A DNA stretch of 37,967 bases from a virus, in the IMG/VR virus record IMGVR_UViG_3300035661_000167, positions 1-37,967 of that record. One strand, 5' to 3'. The notes below the pieces were generated by a model that saw nothing but the letters and a program-made list of their open reading frames with translations, did no database searches and had not been told where the DNA came from. The position numbers were made by a program, and so were the translations under genes. How positions within the stretch are numbered: position 1 is the first letter of the stretch; every line of letters begins with the position of its first letter. This document shows, piece after piece, positions 5,257 through 12,835 of this stretch.

Positions 5257-6690
5257 GTGCAATACTGGGGGGTTAGTAACTTGGAGTACACATTAAAATA
5301 CAATTGTGGGCCAGTAGCTTTAAATTTCCATGCAGACCACACGTCCAGGGTCAAGTTACTTATAGGTCCATTTGGCACAGGGAAAACTACTTCCGCGTCT
5401 TTCGATATGGTAGAGATAAGGTCGCAGTTGGTGGTACCGACACAAGGTAAAAAGCGTTCTCGTTTTGCGGTGGTCCGTAATACGTACCCACAACTAAGAG
5501 ATACTACAATTAAGACCTATTTAGATTGGTTCCCTCCGTCAGTGTTTGGTAGATACAACGCTACTGACAAGATATACCGTATTGAGTATGACGACAGGGA
5601 GATAGAAATAATATTCAAAGCACTTGATTCGCCGTCAGACGTTAGAGATTTATTATCATTGGAGCTGACCGGGGCGCATGTTGATGAAGCAAGGGAGATA
5701 CATCAAGATGTAATCAAGGGTCTTTTAGGGAGGGTTGGAAGATTTCCGTCCAAGAAAGATACAGATGGGGCAGAGCCTTTCTTAGCCCCTCCGCAAGTTC
5801 TATTGACTACCAACTACCCGTCTACAGAACATTGGCTGTATAGCGACTTCGTGGAAAATCCCATCAGCGGCTATACAATGTACCAGCAATCACAGGAAGA
5901 GAATAAGCACAACTTACCAAGTAACTACTATGAGAATTTGGAGCTGGACTATGCCAGGAGGCCGGACCTGCTTAAAACTCTGGTTAGAGGAGAATGGGGT
6001 ATTACTGTGCAAGGCAGGCAGGTGTTTCCAGAATTTTCACAACAGTTGCACATATCCAAAGAGTCGCTGATACCCAAGCATCCTACTACAGTGATAAGAG
6101 GTTGGGATAACACAGGGCTTTCTCCGGCGATATGCCTGTCGTATATAAATGCGCTTGGTCAGTGGTGTATATTCAAAGAGTTTTGTTATGACAATACGGG
6201 TATAATGGAAGCTGCAGAAGCTATGATACTATGGTGCCGCGAGAATCTTAATGATAAGTGTGAGTACAGAGATATTGCTGACCCGGCTGGAAAAAACAGA
6301 GATTCCAATAAGATGAGTCCAGCAGATTATATACGCAAAAAAGGGCATGAGTATGGCTTAAGCATTAACTTGGAAGATGGTATACAGACATTTAAGACGC
6401 GCAGAGAATCAATGGCAAGCAGACTTACCAAGCTAGTAGGTGGACAACCGGCTCTGTTGATAGACCCAAAATGTACTAAAATCATAAATGGTCTGGATGG
6501 AGGGTATGCGTTTAAAGAGATAGGAGGGTCTGGTGTTTATTCCAAAGACCCTATAAAGAATGAGTTCTCGCATATCATTGACGCTTGTATGTATATATCA
6601 TCCAGACTATTTACTGTATCGGAGCGTAAGCCGGTAAAAACGGTATCCTCTCAGCTACCTAACCTTATCAGAGGTGGTATAGGGATATAG
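5257..6690 (+). CDS. Terminase large subunit (ATPase and nuclease)
   Basis: The motor that translocates and cuts phage DNA at the portal. Walker A is GPFGTGKT (residues 37-44) and a Walker B-like acidic motif is LTGAHVDEA (137-145), preceded by the RNTYPQLRDT segment typical of this family. The RNase H-like nuclease half shows the usual acidic residues: Asp284 in RGWDNTGLSPA, Asp in IADPAG (about residue 340) and the C-terminal HIIDACMYISSR. The length of 477 residues is normal. The start is uncertain: GTG 5257 has its purines too close, whereas TTG 5281, behind a GGGGGG run, would shorten the protein by eight residues. Neither touches a known motif. Confidence 0.92.
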   Translation: MQYWGVSNLEYTLKYNCGPVALNFHADHTSRVKLLIGPFGTGKTTSASFDMVEIRSQLVVPTQGKKRSRFAVVRNTYPQLRDTTIKTYLDWFPPSVFGRYNATDKIYRIEYDDREIEIIFKALDSPSDVRDLLSLELTGAHVDEAREIHQDVIKGLLGRVGRFPSKKDTDGAEPFLAPPQVLLTTNYPSTEHWLYSDFVENPISGYTMYQQSQEENKHNLPSNYYENLELDYARRPDLLKTLVRGEWGITVQGRQVFPEFSQQLHISKESLIPKHPTTVIRGWDNTGLSPAICLSYINALGQWCIFKEFCYDNTGIMEAAEAMILWCRENLNDKCEYRDIADPAGKNRDSNKMSPADYIRKKGHEYGLSINLEDGIQTFKTRRESMASRLTKLVGGQPALLIDPKCTKIINGLDGGYAFKEIGGSGVYSKDPIKNEFSHIIDACMYISSRLFTVSERKPVKTVSSQLPNLIRGGIGI

Positions 6691-6746
6691 TTCATGCCAT
6701 GAACAAAGTGCTTGACAACTGATTAACTTTTAAGGAAGATACGACT

Positions 6747-6863
6747 ATGAACCGTAAAGTCAAAAGATACCATGCCTCAGTGGTTGCGCGAGTTGTGAAG
6801 CGTTCACCACACCTGTCACCTGAAGAGGTCGCTACCGCAGCAGCAAGGATAATCAATGGCTGA
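6747..6863 (+). CDS. Small basic protein (38 aa) overlapping portal start
   Basis: ATG 6747 behind AAGGAAG. The product begins MNRKVKRYHASVVARVVKRS and ends LSPEEVATAAARIING, a basic N-terminus followed by an amphipathic helix. Its last codons overlap the portal start by eight bases, which suggests translational coupling. A TTGACA at 6712-6717 upstream has only a poor -10 partner. The family is unknown; small basic reading frames are frequent between terminase and portal genes. Confidence 0.55.
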   Translation: MNRKVKRYHASVVARVVKRSPHLSPEEVATAAARIING

Positions 6864-9312
6864 GAAGGACACACGAACCCCAGAGCAGAAGGTAATCGAC
6901 AGGGCATTGAAGAACCTGAAGAAAGCCGTTGACGCCGTAAACCACAACTACCAAGCTGGCGTGGATGACCTGCGTTTTGCGAACGGTGAGCAGTGGGAGC
7001 AGACTGAGAAGCAGAGGAGAGCCAGATCAGGCAGACCCGCGCTTACCGTAAACCTGCTGCCGGAGTACATAGATCAGGTCACAGGGGACATGCGGCATAA
7101 CTGCCCTCAGATTAAGTTCAGAGCAGTAGATACTAAGGCTGACGTACACATGGCTAAAATCCGTGAGGCGTTGGTCAATCAGATACAGTACAGCTCAAAC
7201 GCCAGAGATATTTACATCAACGGTGGTGAGATGGCAGTAAAGTGCGGTTACGGGGCATGGCGAGTATTGACTCGGTATTGTGATGATAATCCGTTCCTGC
7301 AGGAGATATATCTTGAGGCGGTGAACAACCCGTTCTTGGTGTACTTCGATCCCAGAGCTAAAGATGTAAACTACGCCGATGCCAAGTATGCGTTCATTAT
7401 GGAGCGTATGGCGAGGAGTGAGTTTGAGGATCGTTACCCTGACGCGGAAGTGCCTGGGGAGAACTTTAAAGTAAATACCGGACTAGGGCAAGAGCTATGG
7501 TACGATAAAGACCACGTTACAGTGGCTGAGTATTTTGAGAGATCGTCTGAAACGGTTACTATGTGCCAGCTTGACGACGGCTCGTACATGACTGAGGAAG
7601 AGTATAAAGAGCGGGTTAAGTCATGGGAGGCAGATACTGAGGAAGCTATCAAAGCAGTAGTGTCTCAGCCAGTACCCACGCAGCCCCCATCGCCTCCAGT
7701 TCGCACCAACCCTAACAACCCGGCACCGCCGCAGGCTGGTACTCCAGAAGCGATGGCACCACAACCAATAACACCAGTTGGTAGAGCAGGCCAAGCACCC
7801 CCTCCGCAGCCGCCAGCTCCCAATCAGCAGGGCGCAGCCCTCCTTTCTGCCCCTGCTGTAAATCCGATGCAGCAGATCACGCCTAAGCCGAAAGTGGTTA
7901 AGAAGCGCGAACTGGAGCGTCCTGTTATTAAGCACTATGTTCTTACATGCCTGGAGATTCTGAATAAGAAGAAAGAGCGCAAGAACGAGAGCAACGAGAA
8001 AGTAGTAGAGCGCACTGCCGATACTATTGCTGGAGAGTTCATCCCACTCGTACTTGTGAGAGGTAAGATAACCAATATTGAGGGTAAAGAGATAGTACAG
8101 TCGCTGATCCGTAATGCTAAGGATAGCCAGAAGTTGCTGAACTATTGGACTACTACGGCTGCGGAAACGGTAGCACTAGCCCCGAAATCTCCGTGGATTG
8201 GCACAGCGAAGCATTTTGAAGGCTATGAGGCTGACTACGCCAACGCTAACACTGAGAATATACCCTATCTAAAGTATAATGTTGATCCAGAAGCTCCTAG
8301 TGGGCCGCAGAAGGTACCTGTAGCTCAGCCTCCACAGGCAGTGTTTCAGCAGATTGCTGTAGCCAGAGAAAACCTCAAAGCCGCTATCGGCATGTTCAAT
8401 GCTGACTTAGGAGACGCTGGGCCAGAGCGTACTGGGGCGGCTATTAACGCTAGACAGAGGCCCGGTGATATTGGTACCTACGTTTTCATGGATCACTTGA
8501 CAAGCGCCATCGCACATACAGGACGTATTATTAACTCAATGATTCCTTTCATTTATGACACGGAGCGAGACATAAGGCTTCGCGGTGTAGACGATAGCGA
8601 GTCATTCGTACCTGTAAACACTACAGTTAAAGAGGCTATTCGTCTTGTTAAGCAGCATCCAGAGCGTTACAGTAAACTTGATATTACTCGGTTACAAAGA
8701 GCTGCAGCTAAGTATGGCGTCAACGCCAAGTTCAACGACATGACAGCCGGTAAGTACGATGTGTACGCGACAGTAGGCCCTAGTTATGCCACACAAAGAG
8801 CTGAATCAGCAGATATGCTGTTCAAGATGTTTAACAGTATGCCTCAGCAGATGGGAATGGCTGCTGACCTGATAGTAGAAAATCTTGACTTCAAGGATGC
8901 TGATAGGTTAGCTAGGAGGCTACGTAAGTCACTACCTCCGCATTTGCTGGAGCAGCGGGAGGGCGAGGAGCTTGGGCAGGCACCACCTAACCCAGCAATG
9001 GTAGCTATACAGGCTAAAATGCAGACTGAGCAATCTAAAGTTCTAATGGCTCAGATGAAGCTGCAGATGGAGCAGATCAAGACCGAGCGAGAGCGCATGA
9101 AGCTGCAGATGGAAGTAGCTAAAATCCAGATGGAGATACAGAAAGCCCAGCAAGCCGGAGATAGTGGGTCGCACGACAAGCATATGCAGCGGCTAATGGA
9201 CGCCATGGAGCTAGATAGAAAGCATGAACTGGAGCAGCAGAGGCTGATACTGGAAGAGGCTAAACTGCAGCACCAGATCACCAACGACAACAAGCCCTAT
9301 GCAGATAACTGA
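6856..9312 (+). CDS. Portal protein, P22 type, with proline-rich insertion
   Basis: The dodecameric ring through which DNA enters and leaves the capsid. The N-terminal region (RFANGEQWEQTEKQRRARSGRPALTVNLL split across residues 40-68, then DMRHNCPQIKFRAVD) is characteristic of P22-like portals. At 818 residues it is larger than P22 portal (about 725). Most of the excess is a proline-rich, disordered-looking insertion at residues 271-347 (7666-7896). The C-terminus (about 710-815) is a Gln/Met/Lys-rich coiled coil, matching the long helical barrel of P22 portal. It starts inside the upstream small gene with AAGGA as binding site, and its end overlaps the Com-like gene. Confidence 0.93.
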   Translation: MAEKDTRTPEQKVIDRALKNLKKAVDAVNHNYQAGVDDLRFANGEQWEQTEKQRRARSGRPALTVNLLPEYIDQVTGDMRHNCPQIKFRAVDTKADVHMAKIREALVNQIQYSSNARDIYINGGEMAVKCGYGAWRVLTRYCDDNPFLQEIYLEAVNNPFLVYFDPRAKDVNYADAKYAFIMERMARSEFEDRYPDAEVPGENFKVNTGLGQELWYDKDHVTVAEYFERSSETVTMCQLDDGSYMTEEEYKERVKSWEADTEEAIKAVVSQPVPTQPPSPPVRTNPNNPAPPQAGTPEAMAPQPITPVGRAGQAPPPQPPAPNQQGAALLSAPAVNPMQQITPKPKVVKKRELERPVIKHYVLTCLEILNKKKERKNESNEKVVERTADTIAGEFIPLVLVRGKITNIEGKEIVQSLIRNAKDSQKLLNYWTTTAAETVALAPKSPWIGTAKHFEGYEADYANANTENIPYLKYNVDPEAPSGPQKVPVAQPPQAVFQQIAVARENLKAAIGMFNADLGDAGPERTGAAINARQRPGDIGTYVFMDHLTSAIAHTGRIINSMIPFIYDTERDIRLRGVDDSESFVPVNTTVKEAIRLVKQHPERYSKLDITRLQRAAAKYGVNAKFNDMTAGKYDVYATVGPSYATQRAESADMLFKMFNSMPQQMGMAADLIVENLDFKDADRLARRLRKSLPPHLLEQREGEELGQAPPNPAMVAIQAKMQTEQSKVLMAQMKLQMEQIKTERERMKLQMEVAKIQMEIQKAQQAGDSGSHDKHMQRLMDAMELDRKHELEQQRLILEEAKLQHQITNDNKPYADN

Positions 9313-9442
9313 TGTTAGATGTTATTGTGGTAGGTTCTTGGGCCGGATTTACGGCCGATATGAAATAAAGTGTCCAGTGTGTAAGTCCATTATCAAGGGC
9401 GTCAATATGGAACGTGAGTACGACAACATCAAAGGAGAGTAA
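9299..9442 (+). CDS. Com-like zinc-ribbon protein (47 aa)
   Basis: ATG 9299 overlaps the last codons of the portal gene. The 47-residue product contains VRCYCGRFLGRIYG followed by YEIKCPVCKSIIKG: two Cys knuckles (C8/C10 and C26/C29 or close) spaced as in the Com family, whose Mu member binds mRNA and activates translation of the DNA-modification gene mom. The first knuckle is C-x-C instead of the usual C-x-x-C. A CGR-F/L followed by EIKCP-C-K pattern is what I recognise. It lies four bases before the scaffold gene. No mom-like gene is visible here, so it may regulate translation of the head genes or be a remnant. Confidence 0.72.
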   Translation: MQITDVRCYCGRFLGRIYGRYEIKCPVCKSIIKGVNMEREYDNIKGE

Positions 9443-9446
9443 ACGC

Positions 9447-10265
9447 ATGGAAGTCCAAGAGATCGCCACTCAAGAAGGCGCACCAGCCGTATCACAGGAA
9501 TCGGCCCCTGTAGAAGAGGTTCAAACTGAGCAGCCTGTAGAACCCGTAAGCGAGGTGTCGGAACCCGCACAGGAGCAGCCAGCCGAAGAACCTAAGGCAA
9601 TTCAGGAACTCAAGCGCGTCAGAAAAAGGGCGCAGGAGGCGGAGCGTAAAGCAGCGTATTATGAAGGTATGATCGCAGCGCAACAGAAGTCGGAGTCTGT
9701 AGTAGCATCAGCTCCTGTTACCGAAACACCTCCAAAACTTGAGGATTTTGAGGATTTTGAGGATTTTGAAGCGGCTAAAGAGCAGTATCTGATTCAGCGC
9801 GCCAAGCAAGAGTTGCAGCAGTCACTACAAGCTGAAAAGGCGAAGGTTGTTCAGCAGCAGATCGACCAGCAGTTCTCTGAAAAGTTAGCTAAGGCAGCAG
9901 AGATTGATCCGGAAGTAGTAGAGATAGTACAAGACCCTACACTTCCTGTTAGCGCAGAAATGGCTAATTTAATTAAACAGTCTGATCTAGCCATAGAGCT
10001 TTTGAAGCATCTCAACGTCAATCGGCAAGCAGCACATAAGATGATGAGCATGCCTCCAGCACAGCTTGGGTATGAGTTAGGCAGACTGGAAGCATCTATT
10101 GTTGCCAAAGCACAATCACAAAAAGTAGAGGCACCCAAGAAAGTAAGCATGGCCCCTGAGCCTATTCAGACAGTAACTTCTAATGGACCGGTTGAAGTAG
10201 ACCCTGATAATATGCCGATAGAAGAGTGGATGAAGCGGTTTGGTGGCCCACCTAAAAGACGATAA
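9447..10265 (+). CDS. Scaffolding protein (probable)
   Basis: Start ATG 9447 after GGAG; the product has 272 residues. It is acidic and Pro/Glu/Gln-rich at the N-terminus, helical in the middle with coiled-coil character (ELKRVRKRAQEAERKA, then EQYLIQRAKQELQQSL), and basic at the extreme C-terminus (GGPPKRR). This matches the usual design of scaffolds, whose basic C-terminal helix binds coat. A 9-bp repeat in the DNA gives EDFEDFEDFE near residue 106. Position between portal and coat is diagnostic. No protease domain is seen, so scaffold removal would be by exit, as in P22. Confidence 0.85.
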   Translation: MEVQEIATQEGAPAVSQESAPVEEVQTEQPVEPVSEVSEPAQEQPAEEPKAIQELKRVRKRAQEAERKAAYYEGMIAAQQKSESVVASAPVTETPPKLEDFEDFEDFEAAKEQYLIQRAKQELQQSLQAEKAKVVQQQIDQQFSEKLAKAAEIDPEVVEIVQDPTLPVSAEMANLIKQSDLAIELLKHLNVNRQAAHKMMSMPPAQLGYELGRLEASIVAKAQSQKVEAPKKVSMAPEPIQTVTSNGPVEVDPDNMPIEEWMKRFGGPPKRR

Positions 10266-10283
10266 TAGAAAGGATAACTAATC

Positions 10284-11531
10284 ATGGCAAGTAACACTCT
10301 TCTCACGCCCACTCAGATCACCCGTAAGGGTCTTTCTGTACTCCACAATAACTTGGTATTCACCAAAGGGGCTAACCGTCAATATAGCCAAGAATTTGGT
10401 AAGGTTGGCGCGAAAATCGGCTCTACCATCAACGTTCGTAAGCCAGTTCAGTACTACGTCCGGGATGCTGCTGCCGCCAGTGTCCAGAATACTACTGAAA
10501 CTTATGTACCATTGACTCTCAACCATCAATGGGGTGTTGACGTCGCATTTAGTTCCGCAGAACTTACCTTGTCACTGGATGACTTCAGTGACCGTATTTT
10601 GACTCCTGCCTTATCCAAAATTGCTAGTGTAATCGACCAAACTGGTATGGCAATGTATAAGAATATTGCCAATTGCGTCGGTACCCCCGGTACTACCCCA
10701 GGTACTTCCGGTGGGGCTGCTACTGGTCTTGCTCAGTACAACGCACCTATCGTGTACCTAAACGCCGGTATGATGCTGGATAACTCCAGTTGTCCTCGTG
10801 ACCACCGTCGGTCAGTGGTACTGAACCCTGCTGCTATGGCACAGTCCAACGCCGGTCTGTCCGGTCTGTATAACAATACCCAGTTGGTAGGTGAACAGTA
10901 TCGTAATGGTTTGCTGGGTGAGGCACTGGGTTTCACCTTTGCTATGGACCAAAACGTTAACGCGATGACTGTGCCTACCTCACTGGCTGGTTCTGTTACT
11001 GCCACTATTACCGATGGGTCAGCCTCTGTTACTCTATCTTCTCTGACCTCTGCCAGTGGTACTATCAAAGCTGGTACGGTATTCACTGTTGCTACTGTTT
11101 ACGGCATTAACCCTGAGAACCAGACCTCAACCGGTCAACTCCAGCAATTTGTTGTTACTGCTGATGCCACCATTTCCAGTAACTCTGCTACTGTAACTGT
11201 TAGCCCAACCCCAGTAGTTGTTGGTGCTACTGTTGCCAATGGTACGGTAAGTAATGCCGCTACCACACAGTCAGTAACTTTTGTTACCGGTACCGCAGTG
11301 GGTTCTTATGCTCAAAACTTGGCATATCATGCCGACGCATTCACCCTCGGTACAGCCGATCTTGAGATCCCTCAGGGTGTGGATTTTGCCGCCCGTGAAT
11401 CTTACGACGGTATTTCAATGCGGATCGTTCGGGCCTACGATGTAAGTTCTGACAATTTTATTTGCCGTATTGATGTTTTGGGCGGTTGGGCAACTCTTCG
11501 TCCAGAACTAGCATGCCGTATTCTCGGTTAA
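10284..11531 (+). CDS. Major capsid protein, P22 coat type
   Basis: A 415-residue coat protein, close to P22 gp5 in size (430). Recognisable features are the N-terminal ARM-like start (TPTQITRKGLSVLHNNLVF), the VGAKIGSTINVRKP segment and the C-terminal VLGGWATLRPELACRI, all typical of the P22 coat family with its HK97 fold. A Thr/Ser/Val-rich stretch (about 230-330) probably corresponds to the inserted domain and has low complexity. Codons are notably regular compared with neighbours, as expected of the most abundant virion protein. A strong hairpin follows the stop codon. Confidence 0.93.
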   Translation: MASNTLLTPTQITRKGLSVLHNNLVFTKGANRQYSQEFGKVGAKIGSTINVRKPVQYYVRDAAAASVQNTTETYVPLTLNHQWGVDVAFSSAELTLSLDDFSDRILTPALSKIASVIDQTGMAMYKNIANCVGTPGTTPGTSGGAATGLAQYNAPIVYLNAGMMLDNSSCPRDHRRSVVLNPAAMAQSNAGLSGLYNNTQLVGEQYRNGLLGEALGFTFAMDQNVNAMTVPTSLAGSVTATITDGSASVTLSSLTSASGTIKAGTVFTVATVYGINPENQTSTGQLQQFVVTADATISSNSATVTVSPTPVVVGATVANGTVSNAATTQSVTFVTGTAVGSYAQNLAYHADAFTLGTADLEIPQGVDFAARESYDGISMRIVRAYDVSSDNFICRIDVLGGWATLRPELACRILG

Positions 11532-11541
11532 TAAACCAGCA

Positions 11542-11562
11542 GGGGGAGGTATCACCTCCCCC
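11542..11562 (+). terminator. Strong hairpin after coat gene (no U-tract)
   Basis: GGGGGAGGT (11542-11550) and ACCTCCCCC (11554-11562) form a perfect 9-bp stem with a three-base loop. There is no T-run, so it is more likely an mRNA 3'-end stabiliser, processing site or partial attenuator that lets coat mRNA exceed downstream messages. Confidence 0.6.
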
Positions 11563-11587
11563 CAATCCCACAAAATGAGGTGATACT

Positions 11588-11689
11588 ATGAAAGGTCAAG
11601 CAAAACCAACCAAAGTGCCCAAGAAGCAGCCCAAAAGGACCGAATCTGGTGGCTATGCTCATCCCAGTAAGACCAAGAAGATAAATTAA
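11588..11689 (+). CDS. Tiny Lys-rich protein (33 aa)
   Basis: ATG 11588 with GAGGTGA. The product, MKGQAKPTKVPKKQPKRTES then GGYAHPSKTKKIN, is unstructured and highly basic. It is isolated between two perfect hairpins (11542-11562 and 11703-11727) directly after the coat gene. Such basic tails could bind packaged DNA or the capsid interior. Its translation signals are good, but no family is recognised. Confidence 0.55.
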   Translation: MKGQAKPTKVPKKQPKRTESGGYAHPSKTKKIN

Positions 11690-11702
11690 CTATTCTCTTA
11701 CC

Positions 11703-11727
11703 GGGGCGGTGTAAAAACCACCGCCCC
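11703..11727 (+). terminator. Second strong hairpin (no U-tract)
   Basis: GGGGCGGTG (11703-11711) pairs perfectly with CACCGCCCC (11719-11727), loop of seven. Downstream is AT-rich but lacks a T-run. With the hairpin at 11542-11562 it brackets the 33-residue gene. Confidence 0.55.
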
Positions 11728-11747
11728 CGAATATAAAGGAGATTACA

Positions 11748-11933
11748 ATGGCGTGTCCTAAAGGCGGTCCAAAGTTTGACGGTAAAGGTCCACGTAAAGG
11801 CGGAATGGGAAGAGGTAGACAAGCAAAAGCAGTAGGTGCTATGAAGGGCAAAGTCACAAAATTCCCAATGGGTGAAAGTTACGCTGGGGAAATGAGGGCA
11901 GTTAAGGCAGTAAAGAAGGCTAAGAAGAGATAG
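11748..11933 (+). CDS. Small Gly/Lys-rich basic protein (61 aa)
   Basis: ATG 11748 behind AAAGGAG. The product starts MACPKGGPKFDGKGPRKGGM and ends VKAVKKAKKR, with a GRGRQAK motif in between; very basic, Gly-rich, no hydrophobic core. It belongs to the run of three small basic proteins between coat and gp4-like genes. Binding to nucleic acid or to the acidic scaffold is plausible from charge alone. Family not recognised. Confidence 0.62.
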   Translation: MACPKGGPKFDGKGPRKGGMGRGRQAKAVGAMKGKVTKFPMGESYAGEMRAVKAVKKAKKR

Positions 11934-11944
11934 GAGATTGCCCT

Positions 11945-12091
11945 ATGGAGCAACAGCTAAGACAATGTCCTCAAACTGGGGTGTACTATTACGTACCAAT
12001 ACCGGACGAGGCCGAAGAAGAGGTAGTAATACCAGAAGTGCCAGAAGTTAAGATAGACAGACCGAAGATGGGGCGGCCAAAAAAGAGGTAA
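11945..12091 (+). CDS. Small protein with AT-hook-like tail (48 aa)
   Basis: ATG 11945 behind GGAG. The 48-residue product starts MEQQLRQCPQTGVYYYVPIP, has an acidic Pro/Glu/Val middle, and ends KMGRPKKR, an AT-hook-like GRP core followed by basic residues. It ends three bases before the gp4-like gene. The name is descriptive; the tail could bind DNA in the minor groove or simply be a basic anchor. Function unknown. Confidence 0.6.
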   Translation: MEQQLRQCPQTGVYYYVPIPDEAEEEVVIPEVPEVKIDRPKMGRPKKR

Positions 12092-12094
12092 GGT

Positions 12095-12835
12095 ATGCAG
12101 CTCAAAGTACAAGACGTTATTGTTGATGCAATGAACCTGATTGGCGTAATTGCCATCAGCGAAACTCCGTCTGCGGCTGAAATGCAGATCGGCATACGTA
12201 CCTTGAATATGATGCTGGATCATTGGTCTGCCAATAGGCTGATGCTGAGGTCTACAGATACTACCTCTTTTCCGTTAGTTTCAGGTAAAGGGGTTTATAC
12301 TGTAGGCCCGGCTACCTGTGACATTATCGCCCCTAAGCCTATCAAGATTGAACGCGCATTTATGCGTGATAGCAATGGAATTGATTACCCTATCAGCGTA
12401 GTACCTCAGTCGGAGTATGATAGCTACCGAGATAAGTCAATCATAACTGCCCTACCAGCTACAATATATTACGATCCGGGCACAGCACAGCAGAGTTTAG
12501 TGCAAGGTACTATCAGTGTATATCCGATGCCTGACGCAAATGGGTCGTACACAATGTTTATTGACTACGATGCTTACCTATCAGAGTTCAGCAGTTTAAC
12601 CACAGTAATAACTTTCGATCCAGCGTACTACGAAGCGTTAGTGTACGGGCTAGCTTTACGGCTGTTCAGACGCTACCATGTAGACCCTAATAAGCAAGTA
12701 CCTACAGATATATCAGCGGCTGCGGCTGCGGCGATAAAGACTATTGAGAATATGAACTCAGTACAAGCTAGAGCGTCTATGGATGTACCCGGCAAGGTTA
12801 CTACTTTCAACGTGTATACTGGGGATTATAACTAA
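12095..12835 (+). CDS. Tail accessory factor, P22 gp4-like (head completion)
   Basis: The first protein to close the portal after packaging. The 246-residue product opens MQLKVQDVIVDAMNLIGVIA and continues with TPSAAEMQIGIRTLNMMLDHW and FPLVSGKGVYTVGP (beta), a pattern I know from gp4-like head-completion proteins. It is larger than P22 gp4 (166), with an extra beta-rich C-terminal half that ends in a helix (FDPAYYEALVYGLALRLFRR). Order coat, gp4-like, gp10-like agrees with P22. Stop and next start overlap as TAATG. P22 gp4 also has muramidase activity; no catalytic motif can be assigned here. Confidence 0.82.
   Translation: MQLKVQDVIVDAMNLIGVIAISETPSAAEMQIGIRTLNMMLDHWSANRLMLRSTDTTSFPLVSGKGVYTVGPATCDIIAPKPIKIERAFMRDSNGIDYPISVVPQSEYDSYRDKSIITALPATIYYDPGTAQQSLVQGTISVYPMPDANGSYTMFIDYDAYLSEFSSLTTVITFDPAYYEALVYGLALRLFRRYHVDPNKQVPTDISAAAAAAIKTIENMNSVQARASMDVPGKVTTFNVYTGDYN

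Noticed and set aside
6712-6740. Internal promoter before the portal (TTGACA at 6712-6717)
   Set aside because: The only -10 at 17 bases is GAAGAT (3 of 6), and the gene is well placed for transcription from upstream.
7434-7935. Several minus-strand open frames antisense to portal, coat, fibre and primase genes
   Set aside because: They are Ser-, Leu- or Val-rich mirror translations of strong genes, without ribosome binding sites.
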